Below, one piece after another: positions 1 to 8,416 of a DNA stretch of 64,000 nt (its first letter is position 1; every line of letters starts with the position of its first letter). Origin of the DNA: Actinomycetota bacterium (GTDB taxonomy: Bacteria > Actinomycetota > Coriobacteriia > Anaerosomatales > Anaerosomataceae); the NCBI GenBank assembly GCA_009773565.1, contig WSXY01000002.1:1-64000 (forward strand), read 5' to 3'. The position numbers were made by a program, and so were the translations under genes. The notes beneath the pieces were generated by a model. The model did not search any database. It saw nothing but the letters and a program-made list of their open reading frames with translations, and was not told the origin of the DNA.

Positions 1-188
1 AAGCGGCAAGAGGATAGAGCAATACGCAAGGGGAAGGACGAAGATCGAGCCCCGCCAGACTCAGTGCAAGAGGCTTTGCACTAACTTCTGCAATCAAGGA
101 TTCCGTGCGGCGCGCGGATTGTTGTGGACAGCGGCGCGGGTCGCTGGTAACATTTCGCGTGCTGTCTGCTAAGGCGGACAACACCCTC

Positions 189-265
189 GGGGGTGTAGCT
201 CAGTTGGTTAGAGCGCTGGCCTGTCAAGCCAGAGGTCGCGGGTTCGAGCCCCGTCACTCCCGCCA
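189..265 (+). tRNA. tRNA-Asp (GTC)
   Basis: A full cloverleaf is readable. The 7-bp acceptor stem GGGGGTG pairs with CACTCCC with one G-T pair, the D arm and T arm (GGTTCGAGCC region) are present, and the anticodon GTC is at 223-225 in the loop CTGTCAA. The CCA end is encoded at 263-265. It decodes aspartate GAC/GAT. The 188 bases before it hold no convincing gene; only a short inverted repeat AGTGCAA/TTGCACT at 63-82 is visible there. Confidence 0.97.
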
Positions 266-276
266 TAAGAACACCG

Positions 277-308
277 CAGGTCGAGAGGCGAACACGCCGC
301 TCGGCCTG
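277..308 (+). terminator. Terminator after tRNA-Asp
   Basis: The stem CAGGTCGAG/CTCGGCCTG (one G-T pair) encloses an inner GGCG/CGCC stem with loop AACA, and is followed by TTGCTATTT. It sits 11 bases after the tRNA CCA end, as expected for a tRNA terminator. Confidence 0.6.
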
Positions 309-352
309 TTGCTATTTGGGGTGATGTCAGACCCCCGTGATACGGTTCTTGC

Positions 353-1828
353 ATGAACACAAGACTCTCAAAGTCGCGCTTCCAGAAGGGCCTGCAGTGT
401 GAGCGAGCCCTGTGGCTGTCCGCGCACGAACCAGCGGCTGCTGGTCCCATCACGGAGTCTAAGCAGTGGATCTTCGATCAGGGCACGGAGGTCGGTCGCC
501 TCGCGCACGGTCTATTCCCTGGTGGAGTGGAGGTCACTGAGGACTATCGCCACCAGGCTCAAGCGGTCTCCACGACCACGCGTCTGGTATCTGAGGGTGT
601 GAGCGTCCTATACGAGCCGGCCTTCCTCTACGACGACGTCCTCGTGCGCGTGGACGCGCTCGTGCGTGCGGGCGAGTTCTGGGATCTCTATGAGGTCAAA
701 TCGTCGAGCAAGCTCAAGCCGGAGAACGTCACGGATGCCGCAGTGCAGACGTACGTGCTTGAGGGCGCGGGGCTTCGGGTCGGCCGGTCGTATGTGGTGC
801 ACCTCGACACTTCGTACGTGTACCAGGGCGGCGAGTACGATGTGACGAAGCTGTTTGCGGCCGAGGATGTGACCGAGGACGTTCGGTCGTTCATGCCGAC
901 GATCCCGGGACTTCTCGCGTCGTTCCGGGCGATGCTGGAGGGACCTGAGCCGGAGCTTCGCGTAGGCGCACACTGTCGCAAGCCCTACGAGTGCGACTTC
1001 ATCGATCGGTGTCATGCCTTCTTCCCGGCGGTGCATCCGATCACCAACCTGCCGTACCTTTCGGAGCGCTCGCTCCATGCACTGCTCGACATCGGCGTTA
1101 CCAGTATTCGCGAGATCCCCGACTCGTTCAGTCAACTCACGACGAATCAGGCTGAGACGGTTTCTGTCGTCAAGAAGGGCGAGCCACTTGTGCGTTCGGC
1201 GGAGCTCGCTGAGGCGCTTGGCGGACTCCAGTGGCCGGTCTACCACCTCGACTTCGAGACGATCAACCCGGCGCTACCGCTCTGGGTCGGAACGAGGCCC
1301 TACGAAGTGATCCCGTTCCAGTATTCCATCCACGTCCACCACGAGGATGGATCCTACGAGCATCGCGAGTACCTCCACACGGAGGGTACGGATCCACGTC
1401 GTGCGCTTACTGAGCGCATGCTTGCGGATCTGGGTGAAGCGGGCTCTGTCACGCACTACACCGGCTACGAGGTTCGGATACTCGAAGGTCTCGCACTCGC
1501 GCTGCCCGACCTGGCCAAGGGAATCACCTCGGTTCGGAAACGACTCTTCGACCTCGAGCCGGTCATCGGCACGTACACCAAGCATCCTGATGCGTGCGGG
1601 CGAACCAGCATCAAGTATGTGCTTCCTGCGTGGTGTCCGGACATGTCGTATTCGGGGCTTGCCATCGCCGATGGCCAGACCGCGAGTGTTCGCTACGTGA
1701 AAGCCGTGCGGGGGTTGGTGGAGCGTGACGTCGCCGAGCAGACGTACGCGGACCTGATCGAGTATTGCGGCCTGGACACGCTCGCCATGGTGCGCCTGCT
1801 TGAGACGCTCAGGGTGCTGGCGGTCTGA
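353..1828 (+). CDS. DUF2779 protein: Cas4/RecB-like nuclease fused to DEDD-type exonuclease-like domain
   Basis: The 491-residue protein has two parts. The N-terminal half looks like a PD-(D/E)XK nuclease of the RecB/Cas4 group, with an acidic residue at D101, the motif EVKSS at 114-118, and four cysteines arranged as in Cas4 [4Fe-4S] nucleases (C16, then C208, C214, C220 in HCRKPYEC and FIDRC). The C-terminal half carries HLDFET near residues 298-303, typical of DUF2779 and recalling the DxE of DEDD exonucleases. The role is probably DNA repair or nucleic-acid processing, but no substrate can be read from the sequence. It stands alone between tRNA-Asp and a lipoprotein gene, with no Cas genes nearby. 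The ATG at 353 has no strong ribosome-binding site. Confidence 0.85.
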   Translation: MNTRLSKSRFQKGLQCERALWLSAHEPAAAGPITESKQWIFDQGTEVGRLAHGLFPGGVEVTEDYRHQAQAVSTTTRLVSEGVSVLYEPAFLYDDVLVRVDALVRAGEFWDLYEVKSSSKLKPENVTDAAVQTYVLEGAGLRVGRSYVVHLDTSYVYQGGEYDVTKLFAAEDVTEDVRSFMPTIPGLLASFRAMLEGPEPELRVGAHCRKPYECDFIDRCHAFFPAVHPITNLPYLSERSLHALLDIGVTSIREIPDSFSQLTTNQAETVSVVKKGEPLVRSAELAEALGGLQWPVYHLDFETINPALPLWVGTRPYEVIPFQYSIHVHHEDGSYEHREYLHTEGTDPRRALTERMLADLGEAGSVTHYTGYEVRILEGLALALPDLAKGITSVRKRLFDLEPVIGTYTKHPDACGRTSIKYVLPAWCPDMSYSGLAIADGQTASVRYVKAVRGLVERDVAEQTYADLIEYCGLDTLAMVRLLETLRVLAV

Positions 1829-1926
1829 AGGACGTGTTAGGCCGCGCGTCGATAGTGACCGTAGCGCCTCGTCTTCTAGGATGTGCCACAATCGGGGCGT
1901 TCTGTCATCGGCAAAGGGGGATCGCG

Positions 1927-2619
1927 ATGCATCGTGTGCTGAGGTTCGTCTGCATTCTGGCGGCTGCCACGATTATCGCTGTGGGCATCGGCGGCTGTTC
2001 GTGCACTCCCGGCGGCTCAGGGTCGCCGACAGCAATCGCCCCATCTGGCACCACGCCGGATGCCGTCACTAGAACCTTTCTCGATGCTTCACGCAAGCAC
2101 GGCACACTGACGTTCGTCAGCGGCAAGGAGCAGAAAGAGGACAAGGTCGAGTACTGGTTCGACGGCAATCGATATCGCCTGACCTGGTACAACCCGGACG
2201 GCACCGAGCGGCTGCACATGATTAGCCCTGACGGTGAGAAGCTCTACTACTGCTATGTGGCCGAGAAGGTCTGCGCAATTTCCTACACGCTTCCCGAAAT
2301 GCATCAGTGGGTATTCAATGGGCCAGAGGGCTGGGAGCTTGGCGCTGGCGTTCCTGATGGTGACCTCACGGCGTACACCTACGATGCCAAGAAGCTGTGG
2401 GACATCGAGGGCGCAAGCCAGCAGTTCTATGTTGAGGATCTGGTCGTCTACGCGAACACAACACGAATCGCCAAGACAGTGACGCGAACCAATAGTCACA
2501 AGCCGGAATCCCCGGATGACCTCGTGACAAGTGAGTACCGGTTCGACGAACCCGAGATCGGGGGCGACATCCCCGCCAAGGTGTTCGATCTGCCTTATGA
2601 GATAGGCGACAAGCCGTAG
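1927..2619 (+). CDS. Predicted lipoprotein, LolA-like outer-face protein
   Basis: The start at 1927 is chosen because AAAGGGGG lies about 7 bases upstream and because it opens with a lipoprotein signal (basic MHR, hydrophobic stretch, lipobox VGIGGC). An in-frame ATG at 1834 would bury this signal. The 230-residue mature region is beta-rich by appearance and has phrases such as EYWFDGNRYRLTWYN, reminiscent of LolA/LppX-like lipoproteins. That family assignment is only a guess. It is anchored outside the membrane, and the function is unknown. Confidence 0.75.
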   Translation: MHRVLRFVCILAAATIIAVGIGGCSCTPGGSGSPTAIAPSGTTPDAVTRTFLDASRKHGTLTFVSGKEQKEDKVEYWFDGNRYRLTWYNPDGTERLHMISPDGEKLYYCYVAEKVCAISYTLPEMHQWVFNGPEGWELGAGVPDGDLTAYTYDAKKLWDIEGASQQFYVEDLVVYANTTRIAKTVTRTNSHKPESPDDLVTSEYRFDEPEIGGDIPAKVFDLPYEIGDKP

Positions 2620-2688
2620 TCTGTCCGCCCGATGCGCTCCAACCCGGTGGTTCGTCGAGCGGTAGCCTTCAGCAGATCTCGATTGCGG

Positions 2689-2913
2689 CTATGACTTCAG
2701 GACGAAGACCGCAAAGACACCCCATGCGGCGTGAAGAACTAATCCCGACAAGATGATCCAGGCGAGTCCTTTGTGCGTCTTCATGGACTTTCCGCCTCGA
2801 CGCTTGTTCACAAGCCAAAAGAGCGCGAGTGTCAGGATCAGAAGCACCAGGCCGGAAACGACCGACGTGAACATCGGCATACTGACGCCGAGAATCTGGG
2901 CACTCGTGTTCAT
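2689..2913 (-). CDS. Small two-helix membrane protein
   Basis: The product has 74 residues with two hydrophobic segments (about 14-35 and 50-72) separated by a basic loop NKRRGGKSMKTHKG, so both termini are probably outside. A GGGGGGTCCT ribosome-binding stretch precedes the ATG. I do not recognise the family. It lies alone on the minus strand between a lipoprotein gene and the LURP-like gene. Confidence 0.6.
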   Translation of the reverse strand: MNTSAQILGVSMPMFTSVVSGLVLLILTLALFWLVNKRRGGKSMKTHKGLAWIILSGLVLHAAWGVFAVFVLKS

Positions 2914-3080
2914 AGGACCCCCCGTGGGTTATTGCGTATGCACGCCTTCCGTGAGGTGTGCAGAGAGTACATACCCGACTGCTTGTGTCAGCGCTTGTTT
3001 CAGCATCTTTCGAGCCCACTAGTGGCGCAGCCCCTATGCTACCCTCGACACATCCGCTGTCGCTTCACGGGAGGCCCTTC

Positions 3081-3677
3081 ATGTCTACATCAGAGCTCTT
3101 CAACGCCGAGCGCTATCTGGTTCGTCGCAAGGTCTTCAAGCTCGCGGGTGGGGCGTTCCATGTATATGACCCGCAAGGCGCAGTCGTCGCCTATTCCGAG
3201 CAAAAGGCGTTCAAGCTCAAAGAGGATATCCGGGTGTTCGCCGATGAGAGCAAGACGCGTGAACTGCTCGTGATCCAGGCGCGTCAGATCATTGATTTCT
3301 CGGCCGCATACGATGTGACCGACAGCACTACGGGCGAGAAGGTCGGGGCGCTCCGTCGCTGCGGTGGCAAGTCGATACTCCGCGACGAGTGGTCAATCCT
3401 CGATGCGAGCGACACTGCAGTCGGAACCATCATCGAGGACTCGATGGGTTACGCGCTCATCCGGCGCCTTCTGACGAACCTCGTTCCCCAAAAGTACGAC
3501 ATCTTCTTCCCCGACGCGACGACCGGTCAGAAGATCGCGAACATGGACCAGGAGTTCAACCCGTTCGTGTACAAGCTGAATGTGGACCTCTCGACTGATC
3601 CGTCGAAGCAGTTTGATCGACGCCTGGCGGTATCGGCAGCAATCCTGCTTGCCGCAGTAGAAGGCCGCCAGAACTAG
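3081..3677 (+). CDS. LURP-one/Tubby-like (LOR family) protein
   Basis: A 198-residue protein. The ATG at 3081 follows GGGAGG and is preferred to an upstream in-frame start at 2958. The pattern FNAERYLVRRKVFKLAG at the N terminus, then short beta strands such as YDVTDSTTGEKVG and LRRCGGKSI, matches bacterial LURP-one-related proteins. These have a Tubby-like beta barrel and are suspected phospholipid scramblase-like or membrane-associated proteins of unknown role. No transmembrane segment is obvious. A short gap separates it from the cysteine-cluster gene downstream. Confidence 0.7.
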   Translation: MSTSELFNAERYLVRRKVFKLAGGAFHVYDPQGAVVAYSEQKAFKLKEDIRVFADESKTRELLVIQARQIIDFSAAYDVTDSTTGEKVGALRRCGGKSILRDEWSILDASDTAVGTIIEDSMGYALIRRLLTNLVPQKYDIFFPDATTGQKIANMDQEFNPFVYKLNVDLSTDPSKQFDRRLAVSAAILLAAVEGRQN

Positions 3678-3710
3678 GCACCCGGTCCCCACAACGACAT
3701 CGAAGGCTCC

Positions 3711-4124
3711 ATGACCGACTACGCCACCGACGAGTACGGTAACCCCGCCATCTGCCACGACTGCGGCGGGCTGTGCTGTGCGCTCTATCTCGCGCACGAC
3801 GAGAATGGCGAGTACATCGGCGAGGGTTGGCTGCCCGAGTACATCGACCTCTGGCTCGAACGTTTCGTGGCAAGTGGCGCACTACGTATTACCCAGACCG
3901 TGTATGCGGCCGGGAACGCAGGTGTTGAGCCGCTTCACGACCCCCGCCTCAGCCATCGGCCGACACCTGAGGGCGCCGCGTATCGCGCGACACTCCCCGG
4001 GTGGATTGACACCCGGAAGTGTCAGTTCTGCCATCCCGAGACAGGCTGTCTTCTACCTCACGAATACCGCGCGCCCATCTGCGGCGAATACCACTGCGAG
4101 TTGTGGGCGGTGGTGAGCGCGTGA
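3711..4124 (+). CDS. Small cysteine-cluster protein, YkgJ-like
   Basis: This 137-residue protein has an N-terminal CHDCGGLCC cluster and C-terminal cysteines in CQFCHPETGC and CGEYHC. Such spacing suggests a bound zinc or iron-sulfur site, as in YkgJ-type CxxCxxxCC proteins, though the fit is partial. It shares a 4-base GTGA overlap with the following LysE gene, so the two are probably translationally coupled. No specific function can be assigned. Confidence 0.65.
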   Translation: MTDYATDEYGNPAICHDCGGLCCALYLAHDENGEYIGEGWLPEYIDLWLERFVASGALRITQTVYAAGNAGVEPLHDPRLSHRPTPEGAAYRATLPGWIDTRKCQFCHPETGCLLPHEYRAPICGEYHCELWAVVSA

Positions 4125-4753
4125 GCTCATTCGCGGTGGCCGCGTCCGGTTTCGCGCTCGGCGCCAGTCTCATCATGGCCATCGGCGCGCAGAATGCCTT
4201 CGTCTTGCGTCAGGGTCTCCAGCGACAGCACGTCTTTGCTGTCGCAGCCATTTGCGCTGTCATCGACGCGACGCTCATCTCGCTTGGGGCCGGAGGATTT
4301 GGCGCTGTCGTGAGCTCGCATCCTACGATAACCGCGGTGGCGGCGTGGGGCGGCGTCGCGTTCCTCGCGGTGTACGGCGGTCGGTCGTTCCTTGCGGCTC
4401 TGCATCCCGGCTCGCTCGACAGCAGGGCCACTCGCGCGGAGAAGAAGGACACCTCACTCGGTGCCGTCGTATCGGCCACACTCGCTGTCAGCTTGCTTAA
4501 CCCGCACGTGTATCTGGATACCGTCGTCTTGCTCGGTAGCGTTGCGGCGCAGTACCCCGCAGGCGTCCGCATCTTCTTTGCCCTCGGCGCGATGAGCGCA
4601 TCGTTCGTCTGGTTCTTCTCGCTTGCGTACGGCGCGCGCCTGCTCGCACCGCTCTTCGCGCGCCCCATCGCGTGGCGCGTACTCGACGTACTCGTGGGCT
4701 GCATCATGTGGTGGATCGCGATCTCGCTCGCATTGGGGCAGCTTGCCGGGTGA
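4121..4753 (+). CDS. LysE/ArgO family amino-acid exporter
   Basis: The 210-residue membrane protein contains the family signature GAQNAFVLRQGL near its N terminus and about six hydrophobic segments. LysE-type proteins export basic amino acids such as lysine and arginine across the cytoplasmic membrane. The GTG at 4121 overlaps the previous stop codon (GTGA) and begins right before the first helix; an upstream in-frame ATG at 4019 would add a non-membrane tail. The substrate is inferred from the family only. Confidence 0.88.
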   Translation: MSSFAVAASGFALGASLIMAIGAQNAFVLRQGLQRQHVFAVAAICAVIDATLISLGAGGFGAVVSSHPTITAVAAWGGVAFLAVYGGRSFLAALHPGSLDSRATRAEKKDTSLGAVVSATLAVSLLNPHVYLDTVVLLGSVAAQYPAGVRIFFALGAMSASFVWFFSLAYGARLLAPLFARPIAWRVLDVLVGCIMWWIAISLALGQLAG

Positions 4754-4767
4754 CGTACACTGACCGC

Positions 4768-5226
4768 ATGAGAACACTCTTCATCGACGCCGACGCTTGC
4801 CCCGTCACCCGCGAGGCGATTTCGATCGCGCGCTCACACGGGATGCAGGTGGTTCTCGTCGCCAACGGCACGCAGAACTTCGAGCGTCACACGTCGCGCT
4901 CCGGGGTCGAGGGCGTGCAGGTCTCCGGCGGTCGTGACGCGGCGGACTTCGCGATCATCGAGCGGCTTGGCCCGGATGACGTTGTCGTCACGCAGGACAC
5001 CGGGCTTGCAGCGATGGTCCTCGGCAGAGGGGCGGGCGCAATCGGTCCGCGCGGCCGCATCTTCCATCTCGCGACCATCGACGCCGAGATGGAGGTCCGC
5101 CACGCCGAGCAGAAGCTCCGGCGCGCCGGCGGTCGGACCGGCGGACCATCGAAGTTCACCGACGAGGACCGCGAACATTTCGTCGAGCGGCTCGAGCGGC
5201 TCATCACGCAACCGGGTCGCTCCTAG
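4768..5226 (+). CDS. UPF0178 (YaiI/YqxD, DUF188) protein
   Basis: The 152-residue product starts MRTLFIDADACPV, the hallmark N terminus of the DUF188/YaiI family, a PIN-like fold protein with conserved aspartates (DADACP, GGRDAADFAI, TQDTGLA). It is widely conserved, but its role is not established. The start at 4768 is 15 bases after the LysE stop, suggesting co-transcription. Confidence 0.92.
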   Translation: MRTLFIDADACPVTREAISIARSHGMQVVLVANGTQNFERHTSRSGVEGVQVSGGRDAADFAIIERLGPDDVVVTQDTGLAAMVLGRGAGAIGPRGRIFHLATIDAEMEVRHAEQKLRRAGGRTGGPSKFTDEDREHFVERLERLITQPGRS

Positions 5227-5325
5227 CCGGGTGACAGTCCGGTGTCGGCGTTACCATTCTGGCACCATCACGCGCGCCCACCTGTGAGACTGGGACCACA
5301 GTGTCCCGGTGAAGGTGGAGGAGTA

Positions 5326-6003
5326 ATGCGGCCGAAAAGCGCTCGGGGTTTTCGTCGGACGGGCCCGTTTATCGTGCTCCTCGTGGTTGCTGCGGTCATC
5401 GTGTTCGTCATGGTCGGGTTCCCCGGGGGCCGCGTTCTCCTCGGACAGCTCATCGTGAGGGTCGATCCGCCGCCGGACACAGCCAGCCCGAAGGCGCACG
5501 ATTTCGCCGCGGCAGCAGCGAAACAGGTCGGCGTGACCGTCTCCTACGATGCTTCCTACGTGCAGCTCGCATATCCTGGCGGCGATGTCCCGTTGGAGAC
5601 CGGTGTGTGTACCGACGTTGTCGTGCGCGCGATGCGCGAGATGGGGACGGACCTGCAAGTCGAAATCCACGAAGACATGGCGGCAGCATTTGGTGAGTAT
5701 CCGCGCACGTGGGGTCTCAGCGAGCCCGATCCCAACATCGACCACCGCCGGGTGCCAAATCTGCGGGTCTACTTTGACCGACTCGGGAAATCGTTGCCGG
5801 TCACGAGCGTTGCGGCCGACTACCAGCCCGGCGATATCGTGACGTGGAAGATGCCGGGCGGCAGGCCGCACGTGGGAATCGTCTCGGAGAAGCAGGCATC
5901 CGGGGAGAATCGCTTCGCCATCATCCACAATGCCGGGCGCGGTACGAGGGTCGAGGATGTGCTATTCGCCTTCACGATCACGGGTCACTACCGGCCGTTT
6001 TAG
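5326..6003 (+). CDS. DUF1287 family exported protein
   Basis: The 225-residue product has an N-terminal membrane anchor (about residues 14-34) and an extracytoplasmic domain typical of DUF1287, an NlpC/P60-like papain fold. Visible motifs are ETGVCTDVVVRAMR (likely nucleophile Cys), GDIVTWKMPGGRPHVGIVS (likely His) and IIHNAGRG. It may act on the cell wall or a peptide substrate, but this is inferred. A strong GGTGGAGGAG ribosome-binding site sets the ATG at 5326. Confidence 0.85.
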   Translation: MRPKSARGFRRTGPFIVLLVVAAVIVFVMVGFPGGRVLLGQLIVRVDPPPDTASPKAHDFAAAAAKQVGVTVSYDASYVQLAYPGGDVPLETGVCTDVVVRAMREMGTDLQVEIHEDMAAAFGEYPRTWGLSEPDPNIDHRRVPNLRVYFDRLGKSLPVTSVAADYQPGDIVTWKMPGGRPHVGIVSEKQASGENRFAIIHNAGRGTRVEDVLFAFTITGHYRPF

Positions 6004-6043
6004 ATACCCCGGCAGCGTATTGTTTGGCGCGTCCCTTAGCTGG

Positions 6044-6082
6044 GGATTGTAACTATTGTTACGCAGTAGCGTGCCACAATCC
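6044..6082. promoter_or_regulatory. Nested inverted repeats upstream of the SDR gene
   Basis: GTAAC-tatt-GTTAC (6049-6062) lies inside a larger pair GGATTGT (6044-6050) and ACAATCC (6076-6082). It is in the 155-base gap before the dehydrogenase gene. It could be an operator or an RNA hairpin; nothing else in the gap identifies it. Confidence 0.35.
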
Positions 6083-6158
6083 GTCTGCACACTCCGGGTT
6101 CCGGCAGCCCAGATCACATGTGGCACGAACACAATCGTCGGAGTTGAAAGGGGTTCTC

Positions 6159-6923
6159 ATGAGACTCGAAGGTAAGGTAGCAGTCATCACCGGCGCTGGC
6201 TCGGGCATGGGGCGCGCAATGGCTGAGTTGTTCGCATCCGAAGGCGCCAAGATCGTCGCCGCGGACTGGAACCAGGAGTCCCTCGACGAGACGGTCGCAC
6301 TCGTGACCGGTGCAGGTGGCACCATCACCGGCGTCCAGGGAAACGTGGCCGACCAGGCGCAAGCCGAGTCGATCATCGACGCGGCTGTTGCGACGTACGG
6401 AACAATCGACGTTCTGTGTAACAACGCCGGCGTCATGGATACCAACCAGGGTGTGGCGGACGTCACGAACGAGATGTGGGATCGCGTCCTCGGCATCAAC
6501 CTGAACGGCCCGATGTACCTGTCACGCAAGGCGGTCCCGGTTCTTCTCGCCGGCGGGGGCGGTTCGATCATCAACACCGCATCGGTAGCCGGTGTGGGCG
6601 GCGGCGCGGCGGGTCTCGCGTACACAGTCTCCAAGCACGGCATCGTCGGCCTCACCAAGCAGACCGCGTTCCGATACGCGCAGGAGGGCATCCGCTGCAA
6701 CGCCATCGCGGCAGGTGCGGTCGAGACCAACATCATGCAGAGCGTTGACCCGACGAAGATGGATCCCGCCGGCAGCGCCCGCTGCAACACGTACTACGCT
6801 GCCATTCCCGGGCAGCTCAAGCCTGCGGACATCGCCAATCTGGCCCTGTTCCTCGCAAGCGACGAGTCAAGCAAGATCAACGGTGCGATCATTCCGGCCG
6901 ATGCCGGTTGGCTGAGCGCGTAG
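6159..6923 (+). CDS. Short-chain dehydrogenase/reductase
   Basis: This 254-residue classical SDR has the nucleotide-binding motif TGAGSGMGRA near residues 12-21, NNAG near 87-90, the catalytic YTVSK and a serine in NTASVAG. It uses NAD(H) or NADP(H) to interconvert an alcohol and a ketone. An acidic residue after the second strand (VAADWN) favours NAD. The start at 6159 follows GAAAGGGG. The ORF can be extended far upstream in frame, but the SDR fold begins at this ATG. The substrate is unknown. Confidence 0.93.
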   Translation: MRLEGKVAVITGAGSGMGRAMAELFASEGAKIVAADWNQESLDETVALVTGAGGTITGVQGNVADQAQAESIIDAAVATYGTIDVLCNNAGVMDTNQGVADVTNEMWDRVLGINLNGPMYLSRKAVPVLLAGGGGSIINTASVAGVGGGAAGLAYTVSKHGIVGLTKQTAFRYAQEGIRCNAIAAGAVETNIMQSVDPTKMDPAGSARCNTYYAAIPGQLKPADIANLALFLASDESSKINGAIIPADAGWLSA

Positions 6924-6943
6924 AGATCGAAGACCGCGCCGAG

Positions 6944-6977
6944 AAGGGGGTTGGGAGTTCATCGCCCGGCCCCCTTT
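6944..6977 (+). terminator. Terminator after the SDR gene
   Basis: AAGGGGG (6944-6950) pairs with CCCCCTT (6970-6976), with an inner GGG/CCC pair, and runs into TTT. It sits 20 bases after the dehydrogenase stop codon. Confidence 0.55.
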
Positions 6978-7034
6978 ACGATGCTAGAATCGCGTGAGAG
7001 CGTGTCGTCGGTTGGCCTCCAAGGGAGGGACCAC

Positions 7035-7764
7035 ATGAGCGATCAGTCGAGCTCCTATGCGCCCACAGCGCCGCGAATGGACGGGCAGACGCTTGCGTCC
7101 ACTCCCACACCCAAGAAGAAGCGCGGCTGTATGCTCACGCTGGCCGCGCTCGGGATTGTCTTGTTGTGTCTGGTCGCGGCTGTTGCCGCGGCGTACTTTG
7201 GACTCATTCCGCTTGGGAAGCCGCGTGACTTAGGGGTCCGCTACACCGAGAAGGACTACAACTCCGGTATCGCGAAGCTTGGAATGGACCGCTTCGAGAC
7301 CGGCTACGGAAAGCCGGTCGAAGGCACCGAGATGCGCTACAGCGGCTCCAAGGCGATCGATATTGAGCTGACTCAGGAAGGAAGTCTCGGCGCTGTTGTC
7401 GCTCCGGCATAGCCCGAGGTATCCGGTTTCAGACCTGCAGGTCCTCCTCAAAGACGGCAACGGAGCCGAGGCTTCCGGCATCGTGACGTACGCTGGTGTG
7501 AAGTACCCGGTGTATGTGAACGCCACCGCACAGCTCGCCGGACCCAAATCCGTATCCGCGCAGGCGTCATCGATCAACGTGTCAGGCGTCCAGCTTCCCG
7601 CGAAGTACTGGCCCCAGGCGCAATCGGCCGCCGTCGGCCTCATCAACGAGCGGCTCGCCCGTATGGACGGCCTCAATATCGAGAGTGCCTCGGTCGAGGC
7701 CGGGAAGTTGCACATCAAGGGCACCATCCCCGCGGTTGCCGAGCGTGTACCGGTGGGTCAGTGA
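7035..7764 (+). pseudogene. Membrane-anchored protein gene interrupted by a +1 frameshift
   Basis: The first reading frame (7035-7412) gives a proline/serine-rich cytoplasmic stretch, one transmembrane helix near residues 36-58, and the beginning of an outer domain, then stops. A different frame continues with good codon use to 7764. Removing one G in GAAGGAAG at about 7376-7384 joins them smoothly as ..LTQEEVSALLSL.. and yields a protein of about 242 residues. No slippery heptamer is evident, so this is either a recent mutation or an assembly error, not clearly programmed. The family is not recognised. The 3' end overlaps the next gene by GTGA. An extended -10 (TGC TAGAAT, 6982-6990) lies upstream. 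Confidence 0.75.
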
Positions 7765-8387
7765 GCCCTGAGGAGTCCAATGTCGAAGCCGCGTCGCGCC
7801 CCCGCGCGCGCGTTCGCGTGTTCGACGTGTGGGCGGTGGCGAACCTCGTCTTGCTCGCCGGAATGTCGTGGTACGTGTACCGCAAGGCTGACTATGAGTT
7901 CGGGCTCTATGCGGCCGTATTCATGGTCTCGGTCGCTTTCGCCTGGTGGTACCTGCGCAGATTCGAGTTTCCACTCTGGCTCCTCGCGCTTGTCGAGATC
8001 GGGATCCTCGCGCATTTCGCCGGCGGGCTGATTCACTTCGGACCCGGCAACCTGCGCCTCTATGACCACCGCTACTTCGATATCAGGTTCGATAAGTGGG
8101 TTCACTTCTACAACTCGGCCGTTCTCGCCACTGCGATCACGTACATCATCGACGGTGCGGGAGTCCGGCTCCGACGCGCCAAGGGCTTTGTCGTGGTGCT
8201 CATGATGCTCGGCGTCGGTGCCGTGTGGGAGATCGTCGAGTACACCGCGGTGATGAGCCTGGCGAGAACCGGCGTGGGCGACTATCACAACAACATGCGC
8301 GACCTCGTCGCGAACCTGGCCGGGAGCGTCACAGCGGCGACACTGGGCCGCTGGTGGACGGGGCGCGGTCCGGCCGGCAACAACTGA
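7761..8387 (+). CDS. DUF2238 (YjdF-like) membrane protein
   Basis: The 208-residue integral membrane protein has about six hydrophobic helices and the family motifs FDKWVHFYNS and WEIVEYT, with conserved His, Asp and Glu that may sit in the membrane. The function of DUF2238 is not known. The GTG start overlaps the stop of the preceding frameshifted gene, which argues that the two were an operon before the break. Confidence 0.8.
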   Translation: MSPEESNVEAASRPRARVRVFDVWAVANLVLLAGMSWYVYRKADYEFGLYAAVFMVSVAFAWWYLRRFEFPLWLLALVEIGILAHFAGGLIHFGPGNLRLYDHRYFDIRFDKWVHFYNSAVLATAITYIIDGAGVRLRRAKGFVVVLMMLGVGAVWEIVEYTAVMSLARTGVGDYHNNMRDLVANLAGSVTAATLGRWWTGRGPAGNN

Positions 8388-8416
8388 GTCGCTCGTCGAT
8401 GCAGCCCGTCTGGCGC

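Noticed and set aside
1-188. Coding region before tRNA-Asp
   Set aside because: Only short frames with no start signal or family match are present; the minus-strand frame there runs through the tRNA.
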